Shown here in pieces: positions 8,127 through 16,284 of a stretch of 32,929 nt of DNA. Both the position numbers and the translations under genes were made by a program. Source of the DNA: Paraburkholderia dilworthii (GTDB lineage Bacteria > Pseudomonadota > Gammaproteobacteria > Burkholderiales > Burkholderiaceae); assembly GCF_000472525.1 (NCBI RefSeq), contig NZ_AWZT01000060.1, positions 1 to 32,929 on the forward strand. Reading direction: 5' to 3'. The notes under the pieces are model-generated. The model did not search any database. It had not been told where the DNA came from and saw only the letters and a program-made list of their open reading frames with translations. Numbering within the stretch: the first letter of the stretch is position 1; the number at the start of each line of letters is the position of its first letter.

Positions 8127-9431
8127 TCAGGTCGGTTTTGCTTGCAGTACAAAGCCCAGCGACTCGGCCCGTCGGATGAGGTTGTTCAGGACCCGCTGGC
8201 GGTAGCGTTCTTCATAGTACTCGGCGCCGGGATCGACGTATTCTATCCCGTAACGTAACGTGTTGTAGAACAGCACCGCGACCTTACGGGCTGTGGCGGC
8301 GACGGCCTTCGCCTTGCCGATCCGTGCCGACAGGCGTCGGTAGAACCCGCCCAGTGCCGTGTCCGTTTTGCCGATGGTGACGGCGGCAAGGCGCAGCGCA
8401 GCAGCGGCCTTGCTGGACGAGCGCCGCGTTTTGGAGGACAGCACCTTCCCGCCAGATATCTTATTGCCCGGCGCCAGACACAGCCACGATGTGAAGTGCT
8501 TCACCGTCGGCCATCGCGACATGTCTGTGCCGCATTCAGCGACCAGCTTCAGCGCAAGGTAAGGTCCGAATCCGGGAATCTGTGTGAGGTCGACACCGAG
8601 CATGCTGTAGAGCTCCGCACTTACATCGAACGAGAAGTCGTTTGACTGCCTGCTCCGACGACGCGCGGCAGGCAACGGAGTGCTCACCGGCGTCGCATTT
8701 GCGTGTAATTGCCGGAGTATGAGTTCGATACGTGCGTCGCACTGCGCCACCTGTGTTTGATAAAAATCATAAAGTGCAAGCGCCTGGGTCAGTTCGAACA
8801 CATGTTCGTCCTGGTAATTACCGAGCAGGGCATCGCGAATCGTTCCGATCGACGCCTTGCAGCGGACGTCACGATGTCGGGCAAGTTCTTCCGGATTGCG
8901 TTCGCCGGCAACGATCGAGCGGATGATCTTCATGCCGGTAGCGCCCGTGACGTCCTGCACGACATGATGCAGTTGCAGGTTCATCTGCATCAGCGCCTTC
9001 TGCATGTGCTGGATATGTGCTGCGACATACTCGAGTAGTCGTTCGCGTTGACGCAGATAGGCGCGTAACGTCGCGATATCATGCCGGGGACGGAAGCTGG
9101 CCCGCAGCAGGCCGTACGCGTGTAACCTCTGCAGCCATTGCGCGTCGCTGACGTCAGTCTTGCGGCCGGGCACGTTCCTCACCTCCCGTGTATTGACCAG
9201 CACCACCTCGAAGCCGTACGCTTCCAACACTTCGAAAGCGGGAACCCAGTAAACACCGGTCGATTCCATCGCGATCGTTGTGCTCCCTATATGTTTGAGC
9301 CACTGCGCGAGTTGGTGAAGCTCCTGCGTAAAGCTGCCAAATGACCGGACCGGTTCCGGGTCGCGTTCCGGTCCAACTGCGACCACATGAAACTTCGCGC
9401 CGATGTCGATGGCCGCAGCATAGGGATGCAC
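8127..9431 (-). CDS. IS110-family recombinase (DEDD transposase)
   Basis: 434 aa. The N-terminal RuvC-like DEDD domain shows AAAIDIGAKFHVVAV (first Asp, residue 9), IAMESTGVYWVPAF (Glu) and GRKTDVSDAQWLQRLHAYG (paired Asp). The C-terminal Transposase_20 domain shows LTQIPGFGPYLALKLVAECG and FTSWLCLAPGNKISGGK, including the region of the catalytic Ser in this family. Such enzymes cut and paste a circular element guided by an element-encoded bridge RNA. The only in-frame start is GTG 9431, with no ribosome site; a well-placed ATG at 9481 with GGCGGAGG ahead of it lies one base out of frame (see findings). Length and motifs otherwise look intact. Confidence 0.88.
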   Translation of the reverse strand: MHPYAAAIDIGAKFHVVAVGPERDPEPVRSFGSFTQELHQLAQWLKHIGSTTIAMESTGVYWVPAFEVLEAYGFEVVLVNTREVRNVPGRKTDVSDAQWLQRLHAYGLLRASFRPRHDIATLRAYLRQRERLLEYVAAHIQHMQKALMQMNLQLHHVVQDVTGATGMKIIRSIVAGERNPEELARHRDVRCKASIGTIRDALLGNYQDEHVFELTQALALYDFYQTQVAQCDARIELILRQLHANATPVSTPLPAARRRSRQSNDFSFDVSAELYSMLGVDLTQIPGFGPYLALKLVAECGTDMSRWPTVKHFTSWLCLAPGNKISGGKVLSSKTRRSSSKAAAALRLAAVTIGKTDTALGGFYRRLSARIGKAKAVAATARKVAVLFYNTLRYGIEYVDPGAEYYEERYRQRVLNNLIRRAESLGFVLQAKPT

Positions 9432-9597
9432 TACCGTAATCGATGCGCCGCAGTGGCGCCTTGGGACTTCGTCGTCTTCATGTCTGCCTCCGCCTGGTGA
9501 TGGTCAGAGAGCGGGACAGCGGAGTAGATCATCTTCCTGAATGGGATCGCCTGACGGCGGCGTCACCAATGCTGGGTCCGCATCAGTCCATGGACCA
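9432..9597 (-). ncRNA. Candidate bridge-RNA region of the IS110 element
   Basis: 166 non-coding bases between the recombinase start and the proximal copy of ATGTTTTTTAAC. IS110-group elements are known to encode a structured bridge RNA in this position, with loops that pair to donor and target DNA. The palindrome GTCCATGGAC (9586-9595) and the inverted pair GGCG/CGCC near 9553-9562 could form stems. No covariance evidence is available from one sequence, so the call rests on position and family knowledge. Confidence 0.4.
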
Positions 9598-9721
9598 TGT
9601 TTTTTAACGGGATGAATCACCAATAATTCGACGGCCGCTCTTCCTGCTGCGCATCAGTGTACTTGTGCCGCGAAGTTTCTGCCCTTCGGGCAGGGGCGCG
9701 TCCCTTGAGATGTTTTTTAAC
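9597..9721. repeat. 113-base segment bounded by a 12-base direct repeat
   Basis: ATGTTTTTTAAC at 9597-9608 and again at 9710-9721, with 101 bases between. The outer copy is part of IS3 orfA (its A-run encodes the LLK of MERDLLK). The segment between contains a perfect hairpin CTGCCC-TTC-GGGCAG (9679-9693) and no gene. It may belong to the IS110 end or be a separate small insertion. Confidence 0.6.
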
Positions 9722-9993
9722 AGATCGCGCTCCATCTTCACTTCTGCCAACTCTCGCTTTAGCCGCCCCAGTTCAGCATCGATCTCTGTCAGTGGCTTCT
9801 GGGTTTGCCCGACGTTCTCCAGCTTGCCGTCCTTTGCCGCGCGAACCCAGTTCGCCAGCGTCTTCATCGAAATAGACAGTCCACGCGCCGCTTCGGACAC
9901 GCTAACGCCGCCAGTCATTGCGAGCTTTACTGCTTCTTCACGAAATTCTTTCGTGTATATGGGTTCGGGAATTCGGTTCATCAATGCCTCCAT
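9713..9993 (-). pseudogene. 5' part of IS3-family orfA, truncated by insertion
   Basis: Encodes an HTH of the transposase_8 type: YTKEFREEAVKLAMTGG, SVSEAARGLSISMKTLANW, then a leucine-rich segment LGRLKRELAEVKMERDLLK that in this family forms a coiled coil. The start could be ATG 9993 or, more like relatives, ATG 9981 (MNRIPEP). After the Lys codons the frame enters foreign sequence and ends at 9604. The missing end is at 8072-8107. Rejoined, the protein would be about 100 aa, normal for orfA. Confidence 0.8.
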
Positions 9994-10011
9994 TCCTCAA
10001 TTCGACGGAAT

Positions 10012-10023
10012 GTTGGCGTCCAC
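10012..10023 (-). repeat. Inner part of the right terminal inverted repeat of the IS3-family element
   Basis: GTTGGCGTCCAC, the exact complement of 7193-7204, located 19 bases upstream of the orfA start region and followed by the outer block CCGACCTCAC at 10034-10043. Confidence 0.75.
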
Positions 10024-10042
10024 TTTTTTTCAGCCGACCTCA

Positions 10043-10517
10043 CTGTGGAGAGCGGTCGACGAGCACGGAGCCGAGTTCGACATCCTGCTGCAAAAACGGC
10101 GCGACAAAGCCGCCGCCAAACGCCGTTTCAAGCATGTTCCACGTTCAAACCCCGCGCCACGCAAGATCGTCACCGATCAGTTGCGCAGCCATCCGGCCGC
10201 AAAGGTAATGTGTTCGTCGAAGCTGCCGCCCGACTGAAAGATCGCGCTGAAAATAGCCATCAGCCTACGCGTGAACGTGAGCGTCGCTTGCGCGGCTTTC
10301 GCGCCCCGAACCGCACCCGAAAATTTCTTTCTGGCTTCTGGCTGATCCGCCAACATTTCGCGCTCAAAGACATCTGCTGCGTGCCTCGCTGTATCGAAAA
10401 CAACTCGATCAACGCTTTGCCGCGTGGCGTCAGTTCACCGATCTCACCCAAAATCCGTCATCCGGTTCTTGCGGAATTGACAGCCATACTAACAATCGCC
10501 CGAATTCAGCAAGTTGA
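10043..10517 (+). pseudogene. IS6-family transposase remnant
   Basis: Begins exactly at the edge of the IS3 element with LWRAVDEHGAEFDILLQKRR, then RSNPAPRKIVTDQLRSHPAA (second catalytic Asp region). The frame then shifts, with loss of about a dozen codons, to VFVEAAARLKDRAENSHQPT and RERERRLRGF (catalytic Glu region), then FWLIRQHFALK. It shifts again to RASLYRKQLDQRFAAWRQFT and LTQNPSSGSCGID, ending at the TGA 10515-10517. The N-terminus is absent. It is a different IS6 subgroup from the fragment at 1-456. Two frameshifts and the missing start make it dead. Confidence 0.82.
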
Positions 10518-10569
10518 CAAGGCCCTGTGCCTTCAATGCCGGCGCCGCGCGTAAATGCCGTGGTCACCG

Positions 10570-13500
10570 TCACGCCATCGGCGATTCATCGAGCGGCCCG
10601 CCTTCTGCACGGCGTGCCCGCCGCGCGTCGCGCTTGCGATGCAGTTGCGCAAGCCGCCGTCGGCCGTGCGTGAGCGACGCGACCGCATGGAACGCGACCG
10701 GCGCGAACAGGAGCCCGAATAGCGTAGCCGCCAGCACTCCACCAAATACGCCCGTGCCGATCGAACGGCGGCTTTCAGCGCCCGCGCCGCTCGACACCAC
10801 GAGCGGGACCACGCCAAGCAGAAACGCCGCCGAGGTCATCACGATCGGCCGGAAGCGCGCGCCCGCAGCTTCGGTGACGGCGCGCGTCAAGGGCAGACCA
10901 CGCTGATACAGATCGCGGGCGAACTGCACGATCAGAATCGCGTTCTTCGCCGCGAGACCGGTCACCGTGATCATGCCGACCTTGAAATAGACGTCGTTGG
11001 GCATGCCGCGCAGCAGCACCGCCGCGACCGCGCCGATCACGCCGAGCGGCACGACCATCAGCACGGCAAGCGGGATCGTCCAGCTTTCGTAGAGCGCGGC
11101 GAGCGCCATGAACACCGCCAGCAACGACAGGACGATCAGCAGCGGCGTGAGCTTCGCCGCCGCGGTTTCCTCGCGTGCCGCATCGACCCAGTCATAGCGC
11201 ACGCCGACCGGCAACGACGCGGCGAGCCGCTCCATCTCCGCCATGGCCGCGCCCGAACTGTAGCCGGGCGCCGCGTGGCCGCTCACGTCGAGCGACGGAT
11301 AGCCGTTGTAGCGCGTCAGCATCACCGGGCCGATTGTCCACCGACGCGTCGCGATGGCCGACAGCGGCACCATGCCGCCCGCCGAATTGGGCACGGCGAG
11401 CGCCAGCAGATCGTCTTCGGTCATGCGCGCGGCGGCGTCGGCGGCGATCATCACGCGGCGCATGCGGCCACCGGCTGGGAAATCGTCGATATAGGTCGAG
11501 CCGAAGGTGCTGCCCAGCACATCCGCGATGCGATCGAACGACACGCCGAGCGCATATGCCTTCGCGCGGTCCACGATCAGTTCGACGCGCGGCGCGTCGG
11601 GCAGATCTTCCGAATGCACCGAGGCCAGCACCGGACTCGCCTTGGCCTGCGCGAACAGTTGCTCACGCGCGGCCTTCAGCGCGTCGAGTCCCACGCCACC
11701 GCGATCCTCCAGGCGGAACACGAAACCGTCCGAATGCCCGACGCCCGGCACAGATGGCGGCAATTGCGCTTCGACGTTGCCATCCAGAATCTTGTCGAAC
11801 TTTTCATTGATGCGGTCGCGCAGAGCCAGTGCGTCGATATCGCGCCTGCTCCAGTCCTTGAGATCGACAAAGCCCATTGCCACGTTCTGGCCGCTGCCGG
11901 AAAAGCTCCAGCCAATCACACTCGTGACGTTGGCAATGGCGGGCTCGTCGTGGAGGATCTTTTCCATGCGTTGCACGACGTCCAGCGTGAGCGCCTGGGT
12001 AGCGCCCGCGGGCAACTGCACCATCACCTGCAACTGGCCTTCGTCCTCGCTCGGCAAAAAGCCGCCGGGCATGTGCCAGTAAAGCACGGCACACACGCCG
12101 ACCAGCACCGCGTAGATGGCCAGCATCGGGCCGATGCGTCGCAGCATGCGCCCGGTCAGCCCGCGATAACCGCGCGCCGCGCGATCGAAGCCCGAAGTGA
12201 AACGGCTCGCCGCGCGCGCGGCGAATCCGAGCACGCCGCGGCGCGCATCGCGTTGACGCACCGATTGCGTTTGCGCCCTCAACAGATTCGCGCACAACGC
12301 GGGCGTCAATGACAACGCCATGAACGACGACACCAGCATCGAAGCAATCATCGCCACTGCGAATTGCCGGTAAATTCCGCCGACGCCGCCGGGAAAGAAC
12401 GCCATTGGCACGAACACCGCCGTCAACACCGCGGTCACGCCGACAATCGCCCCGCCGATTTGCGACATGGCCTTACGGGTGGCCTCGCGCGGCGGCAAGC
12501 CCTCTTCTTCCATCACGCGATGCACGCTCTCCACCACCACGATAGCGTCGTCGACGAGAATGCCGATGGCGAGCACGAGGCCGAACAGCGTGAACACATT
12601 GATCGACAGGCCGCATACGTACATGGCGAGAAACGCGCCCATCAGCGTCACCGGAATGACCACCGTCGGCACCAACGTGTAGCGCAGATCGCGCAAAAAC
12701 AGCCACATCACAAAGAACACCAGCACTACCGCTTCCGCGAGCGTGACGAGCACCTCGTGAATCGCGATCTGCACGAAGTGCGCGTTGTCAAACGGGATTT
12801 CGATGGAGACACCCGACGGCAATCCCTTCGCCAGTTCCGCCAGCCGCGCACGAATGGCGTTCGACGTTTCGAGCGCGTTGCCGCGCGGGCCGAGCTGAAT
12901 GCCGACCGTCGCCGAAGCCTTGCCGTTCAGGCGCGAATAGTACGAGTAGTTGTCGCGCCCGAGTTCGACTCGCGCGACATCGCGCAGACGCACGGCCGAG
13001 CCGTCGGGCCGCGCTTTCAGCACGATCTGGCCGAATTCGGCCGGCGAGATCAATTGACCCCTCACGCTCACCGAGGCCGTTAATTGCTGACCTGGTACGA
13101 ACGGCGCGTCGCCCAGCGTGCCGGCCGTCACGGTCGCATTCTGTGCGGCGATGGCGGCGTTCACTTCGGCAGCGCCGAGGCCGTATTCGCGCAGCTTCAT
13201 CGGATCGAGCCAGATGCGCAGCGCTTCGTCGGCGTCCCAGAGTTGGGCCGCGCCCACACCAGGCGCGCGCTTCAACTCGCGCAACACGTAGCGGCTCAGA
13301 TAGTCGCTCAATTGCACGGAGTCGCGTGCGCCGTCGGTGGACGTGAGCGCGACCAGCATCAGAAACGTGTTGGCCGCCTTGAACACGCTGATGCCCTGCT
13401 GCACGACCTGCTGCGGCAAACGCGGCTCGACCTGCTTGAGCCGGTTCTGGACGTCGACCAGCGCGAGATCGGGATTCGTGCCGGGCGCGAACGTCGCGTC

Positions 13501-13770
13501 GATCTCGAGTTCGCCCAGGTTGTCGCTGGTTGTTTCGTAGTACAGCATATTATCGGCGCCATCGAGACTCTCCTCGATAATGCTGCCGACGTTGGCATCC
13601 ACCACCTCCGTCGACGCCCCCGGATACGTGGCGGATATCACGATGCGCGGCGGCGCGAGACGCGGATACTGCGCCACCGGCAGTTGCGGAATAGCCAGCG
13701 CGCCCGCCAGGACAATGGCGAGCGCGACGATCCAGGCGAAGACCGGGCGGTCGATGAAGAAAAATGGCAC
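10570..13770 (-). CDS. RND multidrug efflux permease (HAE1/AcrB family)
   Basis: 1066 aa from GTG 13770, chosen because the protein then opens MPFFFIDRPVFAWIVAL, the standard start of this family; the open frame upstream runs into the preceding gene. Typical features are ISATYPGASTEVV, LVDVQNRLKQVEPRLP, the proton-relay pair in GILVDDAIVVVESVHRVMEE (membrane helix 4) and the conserved Lys in GLAAKNAILIVQFARDL (helix 10). It should sit in the inner membrane with large periplasmic loops and export substrates using the proton gradient. No periplasmic adaptor or outer-membrane channel gene is adjacent, so partners must be elsewhere. It starts 13 bases after the GNAT stop and is the last gene of the long operon. 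Confidence 0.92.
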   Translation of the reverse strand: MPFFFIDRPVFAWIVALAIVLAGALAIPQLPVAQYPRLAPPRIVISATYPGASTEVVDANVGSIIEESLDGADNMLYYETTSDNLGELEIDATFAPGTNPDLALVDVQNRLKQVEPRLPQQVVQQGISVFKAANTFLMLVALTSTDGARDSVQLSDYLSRYVLRELKRAPGVGAAQLWDADEALRIWLDPMKLREYGLGAAEVNAAIAAQNATVTAGTLGDAPFVPGQQLTASVSVRGQLISPAEFGQIVLKARPDGSAVRLRDVARVELGRDNYSYYSRLNGKASATVGIQLGPRGNALETSNAIRARLAELAKGLPSGVSIEIPFDNAHFVQIAIHEVLVTLAEAVVLVFFVMWLFLRDLRYTLVPTVVIPVTLMGAFLAMYVCGLSINVFTLFGLVLAIGILVDDAIVVVESVHRVMEEEGLPPREATRKAMSQIGGAIVGVTAVLTAVFVPMAFFPGGVGGIYRQFAVAMIASMLVSSFMALSLTPALCANLLRAQTQSVRQRDARRGVLGFAARAASRFTSGFDRAARGYRGLTGRMLRRIGPMLAIYAVLVGVCAVLYWHMPGGFLPSEDEGQLQVMVQLPAGATQALTLDVVQRMEKILHDEPAIANVTSVIGWSFSGSGQNVAMGFVDLKDWSRRDIDALALRDRINEKFDKILDGNVEAQLPPSVPGVGHSDGFVFRLEDRGGVGLDALKAAREQLFAQAKASPVLASVHSEDLPDAPRVELIVDRAKAYALGVSFDRIADVLGSTFGSTYIDDFPAGGRMRRVMIAADAAARMTEDDLLALAVPNSAGGMVPLSAIATRRWTIGPVMLTRYNGYPSLDVSGHAAPGYSSGAAMAEMERLAASLPVGVRYDWVDAAREETAAAKLTPLLIVLSLLAVFMALAALYESWTIPLAVLMVVPLGVIGAVAAVLLRGMPNDVYFKVGMITVTGLAAKNAILIVQFARDLYQRGLPLTRAVTEAAGARFRPIVMTSAAFLLGVVPLVVSSGAGAESRRSIGTGVFGGVLAATLFGLLFAPVAFHAVASLTHGRRRLAQLHRKRDARRARRAEGGPLDESPMA

Positions 13771-13783
13771 TCGGAAAATCCGT

Positions 13784-14332
13784 TCAGTTTGTCTGAAGGT
13801 GCGGCGCGTCGACAAGTCGTGCCATATGCAGCGCGTCGGCCAGCACCCCGTCGCGCAGCGCAAACCCGCGCGAGCGGCCTTCTTCGACAAAGCCGAACTT
13901 GCGATACAGCGCGATAGCCGGCGTGTTGTCGCAGAACACCGTGAGGTCGATGCGACGCAAACCGAGCGAGCCGTCCGCGCAATCCGTCAGCGCCTGCATC
14001 AGCGCCGAGCCGACACCGAGTCCATGATACGCGTCGTGCACCACGAGGCCCAGGTGCGCGCAATGCGCGCGGCTAGACCGATGAACCTCCAGGCTAGCGT
14101 GGCCGATCATGCGCCCGCCGATAGTCGCGCACACATTCACGCCCTCCTTGAGACGCCGCTCGTACCAGGCCGCCATTTGTTCAGGACTGCGATAGCCGAC
14201 CGATAGCGTGCCGCGCCGCACGCCGGGCAACGTCATGATCTCGGCGAACGCATCCATGTCGGACGATTCGAGCGCGCGAACCACAATACGATTGTCGAGC
14301 GCCGCGTCATCCCGCAACCCTTCTTCTCTCAT
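13784..14332 (-). CDS. GNAT-family N-acetyltransferase (copy 2)
   Basis: 182 aa from ATG 14332 (MREEGLRDD), four bases after the stop of the preceding gene; the in-frame ATG at 14392 would overlap that gene by 56 bases and is rejected. Family features are HLGLVVHDAYHGLGVGSALM (the acetyl-CoA pyrophosphate loop, Q/RxxGxG/A-like with H-G-L-G-V-G) at ~96-115, then RIDLTVFCDNTPAIALYRKFGFVEEG (~125-150). It transfers an acetyl group from acetyl-CoA to an amine; the substrate is unknown. Its C-terminal half is clearly related to the neighbour at 14337-14918, so the pair probably arose by old duplication. Confidence 0.85.
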   Translation of the reverse strand: MREEGLRDDAALDNRIVVRALESSDMDAFAEIMTLPGVRRGTLSVGYRSPEQMAAWYERRLKEGVNVCATIGGRMIGHASLEVHRSSRAHCAHLGLVVHDAYHGLGVGSALMQALTDCADGSLGLRRIDLTVFCDNTPAIALYRKFGFVEEGRSRGFALRDGVLADALHMARLVDAPHLQTN

Positions 14333-14336
14333 GGTT

Positions 14337-14918
14337 TCATTCCACTGCAATAGGGGTTGCCAATGGCGGAGACATCCACGGCGCCGCTTCACGCAGCCGC
14401 GCCATGAAATAGCAGTCGATCAGCACACCGCGCCGCAATACTGCGCCGCGCTGGTGCGCTTCGATCTCGAAGCCGAACTTGCGATACAGCGCGAGGGCCG
14501 CATGGTTATCGGTGTGGACATGCAACTCGACGCGGCGCAGACCGAGCCAGTTGTCGGCGAGATCGAGCAGTTCGGCCATCAACGCATGACCGATGCCGCG
14601 GCGCTGCCATGCATCGTGTACGCCAATGCCAAGCGATGCCGCATGTGCGCGGCGTCCTTTCAATGGCCTCAGGCTCGCCTCGCCGACGAGCGCATCACCG
14701 ACCGTTGCCGCGATCGCGATTTCAGGCGGCTCGAGTTTTTCCAGATGCTCGCGCGTGCTGGCAGTTCGCCGGAACGGCACCATTGGATTGCCGTTCATCG
14801 CGGCAGGCAACTGCAGCATGGCGTGAAATTGTTCTGCGTCGGCCACGCGCAGTGCGCGCAGCGTCAGGCCCTCGGGCAAGCTCTCAGGTTTTGATTTTGT
14901 TTTGTCGTGTTGGTCCAT
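14337..14918 (-). CDS. GNAT-family N-acetyltransferase (copy 1)
   Basis: 193 aa. Acetyl-CoA-binding loop in SLGIGVHDAWQRRGIGHALM (Q-R-R-G-I-G, the canonical motif) near residues 95-114, followed by RRVELHVHTDNHAALALYRKFGF. The start ATG is four bases after the tldE-like stop. Compared with copy 2 the motif is more canonical, which may mean the two copies have different substrates or activity. In the microcin C system an acetyltransferase inactivates the processed drug, which makes a detoxifying role next to a Yej importer attractive, but this is inference only. Confidence 0.85.
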   Translation of the reverse strand: MDQHDKTKSKPESLPEGLTLRALRVADAEQFHAMLQLPAAMNGNPMVPFRRTASTREHLEKLEPPEIAIAATVGDALVGEASLRPLKGRRAHAASLGIGVHDAWQRRGIGHALMAELLDLADNWLGLRRVELHVHTDNHAALALYRKFGFEIEAHQRGAVLRRGVLIDCYFMARLREAAPWMSPPLATPIAVE

Positions 14919-14922
14919 AGGC

Positions 14923-16284
14923 TCATAACGTCAATTCGAATGACCTCACAAGGATGCCGGGCAGTTGCATGCCGCCCGTCGCCCGCTCGCCCCACGTCGA
15001 GTCGCTCAGTAGCAATTCGGCCTGTGCGCCGAGTTGTTCGAGTTCACTGCCGAGCAAACGGTACAGACTGTCGTCGAAACGCATGGCTTCGAGCGGCGCG
15101 ACGATTTCCCCATTCTCGACCCAGAAAGTCGCGAAGCGCGTCATGCCGGTGAGACGGCAATTCATGCGGTCGGAGAAGTTCACGTACCAAAGGTTGCCGA
15201 TGTAAAGGCCAGTATCGAGCCTGGCGAGCACGTCTTCTTCGTGGAGATCGCCCGCTTGCATCGAGAGTGCGGCGGGCGACTCGTTGGCCAGTGCGCCGTT
15301 CGGTGTCAAGCCGTACTCACGCGCGCTGCGTGCATTGGTCAGGCGCTCGGCGCTGCGCCCGGACTCAATCAGGGAGACGCTGTCCCGCAGGTAGCCGTCG
15401 TCGTTGAAGCCGGGCGTGATGCCGAGACACAGATCTTCGCTAATCGTCACGCGCGGGTCGAGTGCGACTTCTCCCACATGCAGCTTGTACAACTCGCTGC
15501 GCGAGCTCGCCTGCGCGCGGGCGGAAAAGCCGCTCCATGCCGTGACGCTGAGCAGTTCAGCAAGCGCGGCAGGCGCGAGATAGGAACGATAACGTCCTGG
15601 CGCCAGCGCACGTGGCGAGCGTGCGAGCACGGCGAGACGGGTTGCCGCCTGCTCGACTTTGCGCGCGAAGACGGCATCGCTCCAATCGTCGCCGGCGTAT
15701 GTCGTTTTGATCGCGCGACCGCTCGGATCGTACAGCGACCAGCTGAAATTGAAGTTATCCACTTCATACCAGCCACGGCTGCCGTTCGTGGAGGCGAAGC
15801 CGCGCACGATCGTGCCGCCCGCGTAGAAGCCCACAAAATCGAGCCCGCGCGCGCAGTCTGCGACGATGCGCGCAAGCCCATCCGGGTCCGCGAGTTTGCC
15901 GGAGCGCTGCGTGGTGCGCTCCCATTTCGACGTATCGAAGAGCAGATGCGGATCGTCTGCAGCATCGCGCAACCCTTCGCGCAACGTGGCGAGCGCCGCG
16001 CTCACTTCGTCGAGATCCTGTGCAAGTTCGCCGCACACGGTCAGCGTGGAATACGCCTGACGTGCGCCGTCGATCAGGCGCAAGGTCAGCTTGCCTTGCG
16101 ATACGCTGCCGGTCTGCCGGACCTTGCCCGAATTGAAACGGATAAAGTCGGATTGCTCGCCGGCAAACGAACTGAGCGTGGTTTCGCCGCCTTTTTGCAG
16201 GCGTTCAATCGCATCGGCGAGCGACGTGAAATGCTGCTGCCAATTCACCGACGTAGCGGCGCGCGAAATGATGTGGCTCATCAT
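14923..16284 (-). CDS. TldE/PmbA-like subunit of TldD-type metalloprotease
   Basis: 453 aa from ATG 16284, which overlaps the TGA of the upstream gene (ATGA); a second ATG follows directly at 16281. An apparent extension to 17034 is only open frame inside the upstream gene. It resembles PmbA/TldE in the C-terminal third (GMTRFATFWVENGEIVAPLE, ~380-399) and in the N-terminal domain (FIRFNSGKVRQTGSVSQGKL). It lacks an HExxxH zinc motif, as expected for the non-catalytic partner in the TldD-TldE heterodimer, which digests unstructured peptides in the cytoplasm and processes microcin B17 in E. coli. Its direct linkage to a TldD-like gene supports the pairing. Confidence 0.85.
   Translation of the reverse strand: MMSHIISRAATSVNWQQHFTSLADAIERLQKGGETTLSSFAGEQSDFIRFNSGKVRQTGSVSQGKLTLRLIDGARQAYSTLTVCGELAQDLDEVSAALATLREGLRDAADDPHLLFDTSKWERTTQRSGKLADPDGLARIVADCARGLDFVGFYAGGTIVRGFASTNGSRGWYEVDNFNFSWSLYDPSGRAIKTTYAGDDWSDAVFARKVEQAATRLAVLARSPRALAPGRYRSYLAPAALAELLSVTAWSGFSARAQASSRSELYKLHVGEVALDPRVTISEDLCLGITPGFNDDGYLRDSVSLIESGRSAERLTNARSAREYGLTPNGALANESPAALSMQAGDLHEEDVLARLDTGLYIGNLWYVNFSDRMNCRLTGMTRFATFWVENGEIVAPLEAMRFDDSLYRLLGSELEQLGAQAELLLSDSTWGERATGGMQLPGILVRSFELTL

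Larger units (their letters stand above)
8108..9712 (-). mobile_element. IS110-family insertion element inside IS3 orfA
   Basis: The block separates the two halves of orfA exactly between the lysine codons of MERDLLK and KFATYF. It contains one large IS110-type recombinase gene (8127-9431, minus) with only ~20 bases beyond its stop and 166-281 non-coding bases ahead of its start. The lack of terminal inverted repeats and the long 5' non-coding end are typical of the IS110 group. The exact outer boundary is uncertain because the 12-base repeat ATGTTTTTTAAC occurs at both 9597 and 9710. Confidence 0.7.
7175..10042 (-). mobile_element. Degenerate IS3-family element, interrupted by an IS110-family element
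   Basis: Its ends are matching inverted repeats: GTGAGGTCGG (7174-7183) plus GTGGACGCCAAC (7193-7204) on the left, and their complements at 10034-10043 and 10012-10023 on the right, separated by 9 and 10 variable bases. The two genes, orfA and orfB, read on the minus strand. Removing the inserted block 8108-9712 leaves 1263 bases, the usual size for IS3-family elements. The genes carry stops and frameshifts, so the element is dead. No clear target-site duplication is visible (GGG on the left, CTG on the right). Confidence 0.8.

Noticed and set aside
7172..10045. Target-site duplication for the IS3-family element
   Set aside because: The bases next to the termini (GGG and CTG) do not match; the flanks have probably been rearranged.
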